Assembly: GCA_902495355.1 (NCBI GenBank)
Contig: CABUWV010000005.1
Coordinates: 81,001 to 145,000 of the forward strand
DNA: 64,000 bases
Reading direction: 5' to 3'
From: an uncultured Collinsella sp.
GTDB lineage: Bacteria > Actinomycetota > Coriobacteriia > Coriobacteriales > Coriobacteriaceae
Shown: in pieces, positions 8,654 through 17,777 of the stretch
Position numbering within the stretch: position 1 is the stretch's first letter
Layout of the letters: the number at the start of each line of letters is the position of its first letter
The notes under the pieces: model-generated
Seen by the model: the letters and a program-made list of their open reading frames with translations, nothing else
Told to the model about the DNA's origin: nothing
The model's database searches: none
Position numbers and translations under genes: made by a program

Positions 8654-8749
8654 AGATGGCACCCGTTGCAGCGGGTTGGCCAACTCAAAAACACGTTTGT
8701 AGCGTGAGAAGTGGCCGTCTTCGCATTACGCGGAGGCGGCTATTTTTTT
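8654..8749 (+). ncRNA. Candidate small structured RNA, about 96 nt
   Basis: The stretch runs from the predicted start just after the promoter to an intrinsic terminator. It contains a small hairpin (ACCCG loop CGGGT), a GGCCA...TGGCC pairing, and a terminator stem at 8714-8724 with 8730-8740 (11 bp including two wobbles) followed by seven T residues. No reading frame with a ribosome site is visible inside. I do not recognise a known RNA family; it is not a 6S, tmRNA, RNase P or SRP RNA by visible motifs. Confidence 0.55.
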
Positions 8750-8831
8750 GAGTACAAGATTAGATAGTTAGACAAACATCTAAATATCGAGTATAGTGTG
8801 CGCGTCATGAGAGATGATGAAAGGGGGTCTT

Positions 8832-9110
8832 ATGCCGGGAGAGGGTTTTAAGGCGCTTGCCGATCCAACGCGACGGCGCATTTTGGAGTTGCTGCGCGAG
8901 GGCAATTGCACGGCGGGGGAGCTTGCCGAGCATTTCGATATCAGTAAGCCGTCGCTGAGCCATCACTTGGCGACGCTCAAAAACGCCGGGTTGGTAACCG
9001 ACGAACGTCATGGTCAAAACATCGTATACAGCTTAAACACTACCGTCATGCAGGACTTGATCGGTTGGTTTATGGGCTTTACAAACACGGAAGGTGATAA
9101 GGATGAATAA
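8832..9110 (+). CDS. ArsR/SdpR-family winged-helix repressor
   Basis: The 92-residue protein is a compact ArsR-type winged helix: FKALADPTRRRILELLREG, GELAEHFDISKPSLSHHL as the recognition region, and NIVYSLNTTV as the wing. No metal-binding cysteine pair is present in the DNA-binding helix, which favours the SdpR group over metal sensors. AAGGGGG precedes the ATG at 8832. The stop overlaps the start of the next gene by 8 nt, so the two are translationally coupled. It probably represses its own operon. Confidence 0.85.
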   Translation: MPGEGFKALADPTRRRILELLREGNCTAGELAEHFDISKPSLSHHLATLKNAGLVTDERHGQNIVYSLNTTVMQDLIGWFMGFTNTEGDKDE

Positions 9111-9807
9111 CGAAAACAAGGGCATTCACCCCACGGGGGTATCGTCGCGCGTGTGGATTGCGCTGGTCGCTCTGTGCGTCGCCAATGTCGTAGCGCATCT
9201 CATGGTGATGCCGAGCTTGCCTGCGCAGATTCCCACGCACTGGGGCGCGAACGGCGCCGTCGACGGTTGGGGTCCCAGCTGGATGGCCTCCGCGCTCGGC
9301 GCGTTGCCCCTGGTGTGTCTCGCAATGTTCTGCGTGGTGCCGCGCATCGACCCCAAAGGTGAGGCATATCGAACCTCGGGCAAGTTCTACCAGGGCTTCG
9401 TAATCGCCTTCACCTTGTTCATGTGTGCCGTAAGCTGGCTGGGAGAGCTTACGGTCTGGGGCGTGGTGCCGGCGGTCGGTTCGGTCAACGTGCTGATTTC
9501 CGGTGCTATCGGTTTGCTGTTCATCGGCGTAGGCAACTACTTGCCGCGTGTGAAGCAGAACTATACGCTCGGTATCAAGACGCCTTGGGCGCTTGCCAAT
9601 CCCGAGAACTGGCGCCGTACGCAGCGCTTTGGCGGTGCCTGCTTTATGGTGCTGGGCTTTGGCCTGATTGTGATGGGCGTGGCAGGCAGCGTGCTTTCGA
9701 GTGAAGTCGTCGCCGCGGTGATTGCGGTTCTGGCGTTTGGTTCGGTTGGAGCCGTCTACGTCTACTCGTATCTGCTGTGGCGCAAATCGCAGCGAGCCGC
9801 TCGCTAA
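9103..9807 (+). CDS. SdpI-like membrane protein (DUF1648 domain)
   Basis: The 234-residue protein has a DUF1648 segment near the N terminus (MPSLPAQIPTHWGANGAVDG) and about six membrane helices, ending with the SdpI family motif in GVGNYLPRVKQNYTLGIKTPW. In Bacillus subtilis SdpI gives immunity to the SDP toxin and signals to SdpR. Here it follows the SdpR-like gene directly with an 8-nt overlap, and no toxin gene is visible nearby, so it may protect against foreign SDP-like peptides. The GTG at 9094 is a less likely start. Confidence 0.8.
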   Translation: MNNENKGIHPTGVSSRVWIALVALCVANVVAHLMVMPSLPAQIPTHWGANGAVDGWGPSWMASALGALPLVCLAMFCVVPRIDPKGEAYRTSGKFYQGFVIAFTLFMCAVSWLGELTVWGVVPAVGSVNVLISGAIGLLFIGVGNYLPRVKQNYTLGIKTPWALANPENWRRTQRFGGACFMVLGFGLIVMGVAGSVLSSEVVAAVIAVLAFGSVGAVYVYSYLLWRKSQRAAR

Positions 9808-9873
9808 GGTTGCGGAAAACTAGCGTACGCAGTTCATAGTATGTTCCGGGGGACTTTTCCCAGGTAGTATTAG

Positions 9874-9900
9874 GGGGTATGGGCAACCATGCCCCTTTTT
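9874..9900 (+). terminator. Terminator of the sdpRI-like operon
   Basis: A 9-bp stem (9874-9882 with 9887-9895, one wobble) with a GCAA tetraloop is followed by five T residues. Confidence 0.75.
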
Positions 9901-9991
9901 CGTTACGTTTCAGAGCTGGTTCCCTCATTTCGTTTCCACTAAAGCGAATCAAGAATAGGGAAACAGCAGGTAGAAAGGATAAAACAGGCAA

Positions 9992-11671
9992 ATGGCAGAG
10001 TTTATCTACCAGATGTATCAGGCTCGCAAGGCCCATGGCGACAAGGTAATCCTTGACGACGTGACTCTGAGTTTCTACCCTGGCGCCAAGATCGGCGTTG
10101 TGGGTCCCAACGGCATGGGTAAGTCGACCCTGCTCAAGATCATGGCCGGCATCGAGGAAGTTTCCAACGGCGATGCCAGGCTTACCCCCGGCTACACCGT
10201 GGGTATCCTGCAGCAGGAGCCGCCGCTCGACGACGACAAGACCGTCATCGAGAACGTGCGCATGGCATTTGGCGACATGATCGCCAAGGTCGATCGCTTC
10301 AACAAGATCGGCGAGGAGATGTGCGACCCGGATTGCGACATGGCCGCCCTCATGGCTGAGATGGGAAAGCTCCAGGACGAGATCGACGCCGCCGACGGCT
10401 GGGATATCGATTCCAAGCTCGGCCAGGCCATGGACGCCCTGCAGCTGCCCGATTCCGACATGCCGGTCAACGTGCTTTCCGGCGGCGAGCGCCGCCGCGT
10501 GGCCCTGTGCAAGCTGCTGCTCGAGGCTCCCGACCTGCTGCTGCTCGACGAGCCCACGAACCACCTGGACGCCGAGTCGATCCTGTGGCTCGAGCACTTC
10601 CTGCACAACTACCAGGGCTCGGTGCTTGCCGTCACGCACGATCGCTACTTCCTGGATAACGTTGCCGAGTGGATCTGCGAGGTCGACCGCGGTCACCTTT
10701 ATCCCTACAAGGGCAACTACTCCACGTATCTGGAGACCAAGGCCGCGCGTATCGAGGCACAGGGTAACCGCGATGCCAAGCTCGCCAAGCGCATGGAGGC
10801 CGAGCTCGAGTGGGTACGCAGCTCGCCCAAGGCTCGCCAGGCCAAGAACAAGGCCCGTCTGGCTCGCTACGAGGAGATGGAGGCCGAGGCCCGCGCAAGC
10901 CAGAAGCTCGACTGGACCGACATCCGCATTCCCGTTGGACCGCGTCTGGGCAACAAGGTGCTCGAGGCCCATCACCTGCACAAGGAGTTCGATGGCCGTG
11001 TGCTCATCGACGACCTTTCTTTCACCCTGCCGCGTAACGGCATCGTGGGCGTCATCGGCCCCAACGGTGTGGGCAAGACTACGCTCTTCAAGACCATCGT
11101 GGGTCTGGAGCCGCTGACTTCGGGCGAGCTCGAGGTGGGCGAGACCGTCAAGATTTCTTACGTCGACCAGAACCGTTCCGGCATCGACCCCGATAAGAAC
11201 CTGTGGGAGGTCGTCTCGGACGGCCTGGACCACATGATGGTCGGCGAGACCGAGGTTCCGAGCCGCGCTTATGTGGCGAGCTTTGGCTTTAAGGGCCAGG
11301 ACCAGCAGAAGCGCGCTGGCGTGCTCTCCGGCGGCGAGCGCAACCGTCTGAACTTGGCGCTTACGCTCAAGCAGGGCGGCAACCTGCTGCTCCTCGACGA
11401 GCCCACGAACGACCTCGACGTCGAGACGCTGTCTTCGCTCGAAGCGGCGCTGCTCGAGTTCCCGGGCTGCTCGGTGGTCATTAGCCACGATCGTATGTTC
11501 CTGGACCGCGTCGCCACGCACATTCTGGCGTGGGAGGGCACCGACGAGAATCCGGGCAACTGGTATTGGTTCGAGGGCAATTTCGAGGCCTATCAGGCCA
11601 ACCGTATCGAGCGCCTGGGCGAGGACGCAGCCCAGCCGCATCGTATTCACCGCAAGCTGACGCGCGATTAG
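9992..11671 (+). CDS. ettA: ABC-F translational throttle protein EttA
   Basis: The 559-residue protein contains two ABC ATPase domains with no membrane segments: Walker A GPNGMGKST and GPNGVGKTT, signatures LSGGERRRVALC and LSGGERNRLNLA, and Walker B LLLLDEPTNHLD and LLLLDEPTNDLD. Its length and the RLGNKVLEAHHLHKEF region match EttA, which binds the ribosomal E site and restrains translation when ATP is low. The ATG at 9992 follows GAAAGGATAAAACAGGCAA. It stands alone with a strong terminator behind it. Confidence 0.9.
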   Translation: MAEFIYQMYQARKAHGDKVILDDVTLSFYPGAKIGVVGPNGMGKSTLLKIMAGIEEVSNGDARLTPGYTVGILQQEPPLDDDKTVIENVRMAFGDMIAKVDRFNKIGEEMCDPDCDMAALMAEMGKLQDEIDAADGWDIDSKLGQAMDALQLPDSDMPVNVLSGGERRRVALCKLLLEAPDLLLLDEPTNHLDAESILWLEHFLHNYQGSVLAVTHDRYFLDNVAEWICEVDRGHLYPYKGNYSTYLETKAARIEAQGNRDAKLAKRMEAELEWVRSSPKARQAKNKARLARYEEMEAEARASQKLDWTDIRIPVGPRLGNKVLEAHHLHKEFDGRVLIDDLSFTLPRNGIVGVIGPNGVGKTTLFKTIVGLEPLTSGELEVGETVKISYVDQNRSGIDPDKNLWEVVSDGLDHMMVGETEVPSRAYVASFGFKGQDQQKRAGVLSGGERNRLNLALTLKQGGNLLLLDEPTNDLDVETLSSLEAALLEFPGCSVVISHDRMFLDRVATHILAWEGTDENPGNWYWFEGNFEAYQANRIERLGEDAAQPHRIHRKLTRD

Positions 11672-11694
11672 TCGAGCTCAGGTGACCTAACGAG

Positions 11695-11731
11695 AAAGGG
11701 ACGATAACCTTGAGGGTTATCGTCCCTTTTT
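11695..11731. terminator. Bidirectional terminator between ettA and a convergent gene
   Basis: A perfect 15-bp stem (11695-11709 with 11715-11729) has A residues on one side and T residues on the other, so it can end transcripts from both convergent genes. It abuts the end of the minus-strand gene. Confidence 0.85.
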
Positions 11732-11732
11732 G

Positions 11733-13028
11733 TTACTTGGTAGAAGGCTCGACTTTGTCGATGGTCCAGGCGGCTCCGAGACCGCCGGTGGTGTTGCGGC
11801 GGATGCGCACGGTGACTTCGTGGCGCTCGCCGGTCTGCGTGTAGCGCAGGGGGAAGCTTGCGCGGTTTCGCGCGGCCTCGATGGTACCGCGCTCGCGGGC
11901 GATCCAGTAGTACTCGCCGACAATGCCGAGCGTGTCAGCGCCGTAGGGGAGATAGGTCGACAGCTGGTGCAGAAGCGGGCCGGGGCAGAAGACCTCGGTT
12001 GCGAAATCGACGGGGAAGTCCTCGGGGATGGCGGGCGCTGCAGGTGCGAGGGTTGGGGCCGCTGCGGGTACCGAAGCCGGTGTCGGTGCGGGAATTTGGT
12101 CGCAAGCAGAGGCGGGCACGGATTCGATGACGGGTGCGGGCTTCAGCGTCGTCTTCGGCTTGATCGTGGAATCTGCGGGCTTCACGGTGACGGGCGCGTC
12201 TGCAGCTGTAGTTTCAACCTCAACCTGCGTCGCGTTCTCGTTCTCGACGCTCGGCTTTGCCTCGATGGGCGTGGATGCCATGGTGGTGATGCCGGCGTTT
12301 GCGTTCTCGGGGTCATAGACGACCGTAAGCGAGATGGCAGGCTGCGGCGTCTCGGGCTCTGGCGTCGACTCGGTAGCGCCTTGATCGGCGGGCTCGTCGG
12401 ACTGATCGTCCTCGGCCTCGTTGCCAAAGACATCGCCGTTTTGGAACGCAGGCGTCTCGGGTTGGTTAGCGGCTACTTCGGTTGTCGACTTGGGAGCCTC
12501 GTTGAGCTCCGCAGTGGCTTCCTGCTCGGATATGACTTCGGGATCGGTCGTGGCGGCGGTTTCGGTTTCGGCTTCTGCTGTTACCTCAATAGTGACTTCG
12601 AGCTCGGGCTTGGGCTCAGGCGCAGCTTCAACTACGGGTTCGGGACGCTTAACGTGCTTGGGACGCACGGCCTTGAGGTCCTTCTCGCCGCGCTTTTTCT
12701 TTTTGTAGGACTGCTTGGCGCCCTTGGCGGCCTTGGGCTTGTCCTCGCCCTTGGCAAGGGCGGCATCCCAGGCCTCGTTGGCGATGACGGTGGCATACAG
12801 GCGACCGCCCTTAAAGACAGTCAGCTTAATGCAGTCGTCAAGCTCCTCGAGCAGCTCGCGCGTGGACTCGAAGCCCAGGTCATAAGCGGCCATGTCGCCG
12901 GCGGCGAGCGTCTCCTCGACCTGCGTCATAAACGTTTGCTTGCCGCACCCAATCGCATCGCGCAGCAGACGATATAGATAGATGTGGTTGCCCAGCGATA
13001 GCGTGGGCTTAACTATTGTCTTGCTCAT
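11733..13028 (-). CDS. Uncharacterised protein with long Pro/Ala/Glu linker
   Basis: The 431-residue protein is not recognised. It has a folded-looking N-terminal part of about 75 residues (GNHIYLYRLLRDAIGCGKQT, YDLGFESTRELLEELDDCIKLTVFKGGRLYATV), a basic KKKKRGEK stretch, about 230 residues of low-complexity Thr, Glu, Pro and Ala, and a C-terminal domain of about 95 residues with FPLRYTQTGERHEVTVRIRR. No signal peptide or membrane helix is visible, so it is probably cytoplasmic. The start at 13028 has AGGAG upstream; the longer frame to 13100 does not look coding. Confidence 0.7.
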   Translation of the reverse strand: MSKTIVKPTLSLGNHIYLYRLLRDAIGCGKQTFMTQVEETLAAGDMAAYDLGFESTRELLEELDDCIKLTVFKGGRLYATVIANEAWDAALAKGEDKPKAAKGAKQSYKKKKRGEKDLKAVRPKHVKRPEPVVEAAPEPKPELEVTIEVTAEAETETAATTDPEVISEQEATAELNEAPKSTTEVAANQPETPAFQNGDVFGNEAEDDQSDEPADQGATESTPEPETPQPAISLTVVYDPENANAGITTMASTPIEAKPSVENENATQVEVETTAADAPVTVKPADSTIKPKTTLKPAPVIESVPASACDQIPAPTPASVPAAAPTLAPAAPAIPEDFPVDFATEVFCPGPLLHQLSTYLPYGADTLGIVGEYYWIARERGTIEAARNRASFPLRYTQTGERHEVTVRIRRNTTGGLGAAWTIDKVEPSTK

Positions 13029-13099
13029 GGCAAATCTCCTCTTTACACACCAAAGCATCTTACCATCGCACGGGGCGTGCCACCTCGGCGCCCAAGGCA

Positions 13100-13132
13100 A
13101 ACGGGCGCGACCGTTGCCGGTTCGCGCCCGTT
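13100..13132 (-). terminator. Terminator of the Ser-rich membrane protein gene
   Basis: A perfect 10-bp stem (13100-13109 with 13123-13132) lies 35 nt after the stop codon on the minus strand and is followed by a short T stretch. Confidence 0.6.
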
Positions 13133-13166
13133 ATACAGGTCGGTTATCTATGAGAGGCAAACGTGC

Positions 13167-14111
13167 TTAGTTGCCCGACGCCGTGCCTTGGCTCGAGCTG
13201 TCAGATGCCGTGCCGGACGCGGTTCCGCTCGAGCTGTTAGTGCTGCTGTTGTCGGTAGATCCCGTGCCCGATGTATTGTCGCTTGTCTGGTCGCCCGTGC
13301 TCGGCTGCGAGCTGTCAGTCGTTTGGCTTGAGTCGGTCGTGCCGGATTGCGTGCCGCTGTTGTTCACGGAAGAATCGACGCCCTGCGATTGATCGGGGGT
13401 GTTCGAGGACGAGTCGGTGGATGCGGAGGTGCCCTGCGAGTCGTCCTGCTGGCTTTGCGATTGACCAGTGCTATCCGCGTCGTGCTCGGTCGTGCGCGAC
13501 GACAGAATCGGCTCGGGGCGCTCGCCCAGACCCTCACCGGCGGTGGTGATAAGGATGGCGCCGGCACAGGCAATGACCGCGACGATGGCGATGGCGATCG
13601 AGAAGACGATGACCTTCTTTTGCGTCTGGCTGCGCTCTGCCGCCGCCTTGGCGCGCAAGCTGTCGGGGGCAACGCGCGCCGTGGTCGCGCGCCCCGCAAT
13701 CTGGCGCATCTCCTGAGTAGTCGCGGCGCCGCCCAGGTGCTCCTCGGCATTAAATTCAACGGGCTCATAGGCGCCGGCGGGGTAGTCGACGTCGGCGTGC
13801 GTACCTTTGAGGGCTTTGGCGCTGGCAGAGATAAAGTGGCGGTAGACCTGCGAGGACACAACGGTGATGACCGAGCTCACGGCGGCACCGATCACCGATC
13901 CGGCGATACCGATCTTGGAAGCAAGCGCGACGCTTGTGGCGGCTGCTGCGGCGCCGGCGATGATCTGGGGAATGGAAATGTCATCGAACAGGCCCTTTTT
14001 GGGCGCGATGGCCATGGTCTGTCCGATGGAATGGTTTTCGTGAACGCCGTTGTTGAGCGCGGCCGGTGTCATGACGCGCGTGCGCGGCGCGTCAGTGTAC
14101 TTGGTTGTCAT
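13167..14111 (-). CDS. Membrane protein with Ser/Thr-rich C-terminal tail
   Basis: The 314-residue protein is not assigned to a family. An Ala/Ile-rich stretch (IPQIIAGAAAAATSVALASKIG) near the N terminus and a second helix (VIVFSIAIAIVAVIACAGAILI) are probable membrane segments. The last 110 residues are almost only Ser, Thr, Gly, Asp, Asn and Gln with no LPxTG sortase motif. The tail is presumably an extracytoplasmic disordered region. GGGAGG precedes the ATG at 14111; the upstream extension to 14207 is unlikely to be translated. Confidence 0.7.
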   Translation of the reverse strand: MTTKYTDAPRTRVMTPAALNNGVHENHSIGQTMAIAPKKGLFDDISIPQIIAGAAAAATSVALASKIGIAGSVIGAAVSSVITVVSSQVYRHFISASAKALKGTHADVDYPAGAYEPVEFNAEEHLGGAATTQEMRQIAGRATTARVAPDSLRAKAAAERSQTQKKVIVFSIAIAIVAVIACAGAILITTAGEGLGERPEPILSSRTTEHDADSTGQSQSQQDDSQGTSASTDSSSNTPDQSQGVDSSVNNSGTQSGTTDSSQTTDSSQPSTGDQTSDNTSGTGSTDNSSTNSSSGTASGTASDSSSQGTASGN

Positions 14112-14314
14112 ACGGGGTCCTCCCGGTGTAAATCTGCTTCGTTTCATGCAGCCATCAGGGTACCCACCAGATGTGAATCGTACGTGACATTTAGCAGATA
14201 CCATCAACTCATCAATAGCTCACCAAGTTGGTGGGATGTGGTTACGCCCGGCGGTTGAACTACAATAGGGCTTGCTAATTGTTGTGAATGGCGTTTACGC
14301 ACGGGAGCATTCTT

Positions 14315-16294
14315 ATGAATCTTCACCTTTCTCAGTCTGATGGCTTTTTGCGTGTGGCGGCGGCGTCGCCGCAGATTCGCGTCGCCGATGTCGAGGGTAA
14401 TGCCGAGGTTGCGCTGGTGGCTGTTCGCGATGCTGCCGAGCGCGGCGTTCGCGCGCTGGTGCTGCCCGAGCTTAACCTGACCGGTTATACCGCGGCCGAT
14501 TTGTTCCATAACCGCACACTGCTGCATGCCTGCGAGACCGCACTGGCACATATTCTCGATGAAACTCGCGAGCTGCCGATTGTCTTTACCATCGGTCTTC
14601 CCGTTGCAGTTGCCGAGAATATCTACAACTGCGCCGCCGTGTGCTGCGCGGGTGAGCTTTTGGGCCTCACGGCCAAGAAGTATCTGCCCAACTATGGCGA
14701 GTTCTACGAGCGCCGCTGGTTTGCTCCGGCGCCCGCAGATCCTGTGTGGGTCGAGTTTGCCGGTCAGGGTCCGGTTCCGCTGGGTTCGGGACTTGTCTAC
14801 CGCTGCTGTGATGAGGGTGCCGAGGATTTGGTGCTGGGCGTCGAGGTCTGCGAGGACCTGTGGGTGCCGGCACCTCCTTCGACCGAGATGGCGCTTGCCG
14901 GTGCCACGGTGATTCTCAACCCCTCCGCTTCCGACGAGATCATCGGTAAGGCAGATTACCGACGCAGCCTCATATCCAACCAGAGCGCGCGCCTGTACTG
15001 CGCCTATGCCTATGCGGACGCGAGTGAGGGCGAGTCCACGACCGATATGGTCTTTGCGGGCGAGAACCTCGTCTATGAAAACGGATCTAAGCTCGCCGCC
15101 ACGAAGCTCCTCACCTGCGATATGGCGGTGGCCGATGTCGATCTTGACCGCCTGGTTGCCGAGCGCCGTCGCTCGACCACGTGGACGCGCACCGACGATG
15201 CGCCGGAGGCCACGACCGTTGAGTTTTCGTTTGAGGGCGTGCTGGCTAAAGAGCCTGTCCTGCGCGATGCCTGCGATATCGACCGCGTTTTCCCTCGCGC
15301 GCCTTTTGTGCCGGCCGACCACGGTGATCTGGCCGAGCGCTGTGAGACCATTCTCAATCTGCAGACTGCTGGCCTCAAGACCCGCCTTGCCCACACGGGC
15401 ACCAAGGCTGCGGTCATCGGCCTTTCGGGCGGCTTGGACTCCACGCTGGCACTGCTTGTGACCGTGCGTGCCTTCGATGCGCTGGGACTGCCGCGTACGG
15501 GCATCACGGCGGTCTCCATGCCCGGCTTTGGCACGACGCATCGTACCAAGTCCAATGCCGAGTCGCTTGCCCGCGACTTGGGCGTGGGCTTCCGCGAGAT
15601 TTCGATTCACGCGGCTGTGGAGCAGCACTTCAAGGACATTGAGCACGATCCGACCGTACAGGACGTGACCTACGAGAACAGCCAGGCTCGCGAGCGTACG
15701 CAGATTCTGATGGATCTGGCCAACCAGGCTGGCGGTTTTGTCATCGGCACGGGCGACCTGTCGGAGCTGGCGCTCGGCTGGGCTACGTACAACGGCGACC
15801 ACATGAGCATGTACGCCGTCAACGCGAGCGTGCCCAAGACGCTTGTGCGCCATCTGGTGCGCTATGCGGCCGATGTCTTTGGCGGGCGCATTGCCGAGGT
15901 TTTGCTCGATATCCTCGACACGCCGGTGTCCCCCGAGCTTCTGCCGCCCACGGGCGATGGCGAGATCGCACAGAAGACCGAGGATTTGGTGGGCCCGTAC
16001 GAGCTGCACGACTACTTCCTCTACTACCTGCTGCGTTTTGGCTTTGAGCCGGGCAAAATCTACCGCATGGCGCTCAAGAGCTTCGAGGGCGTCTACGACG
16101 CCAAGACCGTCCACACGTGGTTGCGTACGTTCTATCGTCGCTTTTTTGCCCAGCAGTTTAAGCGCAGCTGCCTGCCCGATGGTCCCAAGGTGGGCTCGGT
16201 GACGCTCAGCCCGCGCGGCGATTGGCGTATGCCGAGTGACGCCAGCTCACGTTTGTGGCTTGCGCAGATCGACGCGCTCAATCCAATTGACTAA
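14315..16294 (+). CDS. nadE: Glutamine-dependent NAD+ synthetase
   Basis: The 659-residue protein fuses an N-terminal nitrilase-type glutaminase (catalytic Glu in LPELNLTGYTAADLF, Lys in KKYLPNYGEFYE, Cys in EVCEDLW) to a C-terminal NAD synthetase with the PP-loop GLSGGLDSTLALL. It converts nicotinate adenine dinucleotide to NAD+ using ATP and glutamine. GGGAG lies 7 nt before the ATG at 14315. The length matches the two-domain actinobacterial form. A strong terminator follows. Confidence 0.92.
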   Translation: MNLHLSQSDGFLRVAAASPQIRVADVEGNAEVALVAVRDAAERGVRALVLPELNLTGYTAADLFHNRTLLHACETALAHILDETRELPIVFTIGLPVAVAENIYNCAAVCCAGELLGLTAKKYLPNYGEFYERRWFAPAPADPVWVEFAGQGPVPLGSGLVYRCCDEGAEDLVLGVEVCEDLWVPAPPSTEMALAGATVILNPSASDEIIGKADYRRSLISNQSARLYCAYAYADASEGESTTDMVFAGENLVYENGSKLAATKLLTCDMAVADVDLDRLVAERRRSTTWTRTDDAPEATTVEFSFEGVLAKEPVLRDACDIDRVFPRAPFVPADHGDLAERCETILNLQTAGLKTRLAHTGTKAAVIGLSGGLDSTLALLVTVRAFDALGLPRTGITAVSMPGFGTTHRTKSNAESLARDLGVGFREISIHAAVEQHFKDIEHDPTVQDVTYENSQARERTQILMDLANQAGGFVIGTGDLSELALGWATYNGDHMSMYAVNASVPKTLVRHLVRYAADVFGGRIAEVLLDILDTPVSPELLPPTGDGEIAQKTEDLVGPYELHDYFLYYLLRFGFEPGKIYRMALKSFEGVYDAKTVHTWLRTFYRRFFAQQFKRSCLPDGPKVGSVTLSPRGDWRMPSDASSRLWLAQIDALNPID

Positions 16295-16362
16295 GGTTGA
16301 CCAAATTGAACCAATGCGGGGGTTGCAAGCGTTACACTTTTGCAATCTGATGGCCCGTATCG

Positions 16363-16394
16363 CGCGGCGCTCTTGTCGGAGCGCCGCGTTTTTT
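16363..16394 (+). terminator. nadE terminator
   Basis: A perfect 10-bp GC stem (16363-16372 with 16379-16388) is followed by six T residues. It lies just before the ribosome site of the next gene. Confidence 0.85.
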
Positions 16395-16412
16395 ATATCG
16401 AAAGGTGGCACC

Positions 16413-17576
16413 ATGCAGGCATCGCAGCGTCTCGATCGCTTTGGCGCGGAGGTCTTCGCCTCGCTCAACAACAAGCTTCTCGCGCTGAAGGCTCAGGGCA
16501 AGACCATTTACAACATGAGCGTGGGCACGCCCGACTTTAAGCCGTACGGCCACGTGGTCGATGCGCTCACACAAGCCGCCCAGGATCCCGAGATGTGGAA
16601 GTACGCCCTGCGCGACCTGCCCGAACTCAAGCAGGCCGTGTGCGATTACTATGAGCGTCGCTTTGGCGTTTCGGGCATTACGCCGTCCATGGTGCAGTCG
16701 TGCAACGGCACGCAGGAGGGCGTTGGCCATTTGGGCCTGGCTCTGCTCGATCCGGGCGATACCATCCTGGTGCCCGATCCGTGCTACCCGGTCTTCGAGG
16801 CGGGTGCCAAGATCGCCGATGCCAAGCTCGAGTACTATCCGCTGGTTGCCGAGCACAATTACCTGCCCTATGTGGCGGGTATCGACCCCGAGGTTGCCGA
16901 TCGTGCCAAGTACATGATCGTGTCGCTGCCCGCGAACCCGGTGGGCTCGGTGGGCACGCCCGAGATCTACGAGGAGATCATCGCTTTCGCCCGCGAGCAC
17001 GACCTGCTCATCGTCCATGACAACGCGTACTCCGACATCGTGTTCGACGGCGAGCCGGGTGGCAGCTTCTTGCAGTATCCCGGTGCGCTCGAGGTGGGCG
17101 TGGAGTTCTTCTCGCTTTCCAAGTCGTTTAACGTCACCGGTGCCCGCATTGGCTTTTTGGTCGGCCGCGAGGACGTGGTCTCGGCCTTTGCCAAGCTGCG
17201 CAGCCAAATCGACTTTGGCATGTTCTTCCCGATCCAGAAGGCCGCCATCGCCTGCCTAAACGGTCCGCGCGATGAGGTCGAGGCGCAGCGTCTGAAGTAC
17301 CAGGAGCGCCGCGATGCCCTGTGCGACGGTCTTGAGGGCCTGGGCTGGGAGCGTCCCAACGCGCATGGCTCTATGTTTGTGTGGGCCAAGCTTCCCGGTG
17401 GTCGCACCGATTCCATGGCGTTTTGCGAGGAGCTCATGGAGAAGGCCGGCGTTGTGGTGACGCCGGGCGCGAGCTTTGGTCCTTCGGGCGAGGGGCACGT
17501 GCGCATGGCGCTGGTTCTGCCACCCGATCAGATTGCTTTGGCTGTCGAGGCCATTCGCGAGGCGGGCCTGTATTAG
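16413..17576 (+). CDS. Class I/II aminotransferase (PLP)
   Basis: The 387-residue protein is a fold-type I aminotransferase. The PLP lysine lies in FFSLSKSFNVTGARIGF, and SLPANPVGSVG and VPDPCYPVFEAGAK are typical of the group containing LL-diaminopimelate aminotransferase (DapL) and PatA. The start at 16413 follows AAAGGTGG; the longer frame overlaps the nadE terminator. Because this genome also encodes DapH and a nearby M20 deacetylase, the gene could supply the N-acetyl-diaminopimelate aminotransferase step; this is inference, and an alanine- or aspartate-type enzyme is also possible. Confidence 0.8.
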   Translation: MQASQRLDRFGAEVFASLNNKLLALKAQGKTIYNMSVGTPDFKPYGHVVDALTQAAQDPEMWKYALRDLPELKQAVCDYYERRFGVSGITPSMVQSCNGTQEGVGHLGLALLDPGDTILVPDPCYPVFEAGAKIADAKLEYYPLVAEHNYLPYVAGIDPEVADRAKYMIVSLPANPVGSVGTPEIYEEIIAFAREHDLLIVHDNAYSDIVFDGEPGGSFLQYPGALEVGVEFFSLSKSFNVTGARIGFLVGREDVVSAFAKLRSQIDFGMFFPIQKAAIACLNGPRDEVEAQRLKYQERRDALCDGLEGLGWERPNAHGSMFVWAKLPGGRTDSMAFCEELMEKAGVVVTPGASFGPSGEGHVRMALVLPPDQIALAVEAIREAGLY

Positions 17577-17720
17577 AAAGCTATTTTGCCTCGTCAATAG
17601 CTCGAAACCGATTTCGTGCAGTTATTTTACGAATCCTGCAAACAATTTCGGTAAACGGTCGATTTTTGGCTGCGAATAGGAGCATAATCAAAGTCCCGAT
17701 TGGATGTATTGGGATTACGG

Positions 17721-17751
17721 CAAGCCGCTCGGGTCGTTCCCGGGCGGCTTG
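17721..17751 (+). other. Leader hairpin upstream of ldh
   Basis: A 13-bp stem with one wobble (17721-17733 with 17739-17751) lies 27 nt before the ldh start codon and is followed by only three T residues. It may be the terminator of the preceding aminotransferase gene or a leader structure of ldh. Confidence 0.5.
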
Positions 17752-17777
17752 TTTGTGGAGTGAGATGGGAGTTTCTT

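Noticed and set aside
9644..11650. Minus-strand frame of 668 codons opposite ettA
   Set aside because: Pure shadow of ettA; composition is His/Leu/Val/Gly-rich without any motif.
14204..16114. Minus-strand frame of 636 codons opposite nadE
   Set aside because: Shadow of nadE with no ribosome site or family match.
17602..17615. CGAAA...TTTCG palindrome upstream of ldh as a Rex site
   Set aside because: It does not match the TTGTGAA-type Rex consensus and is far from the start codon.
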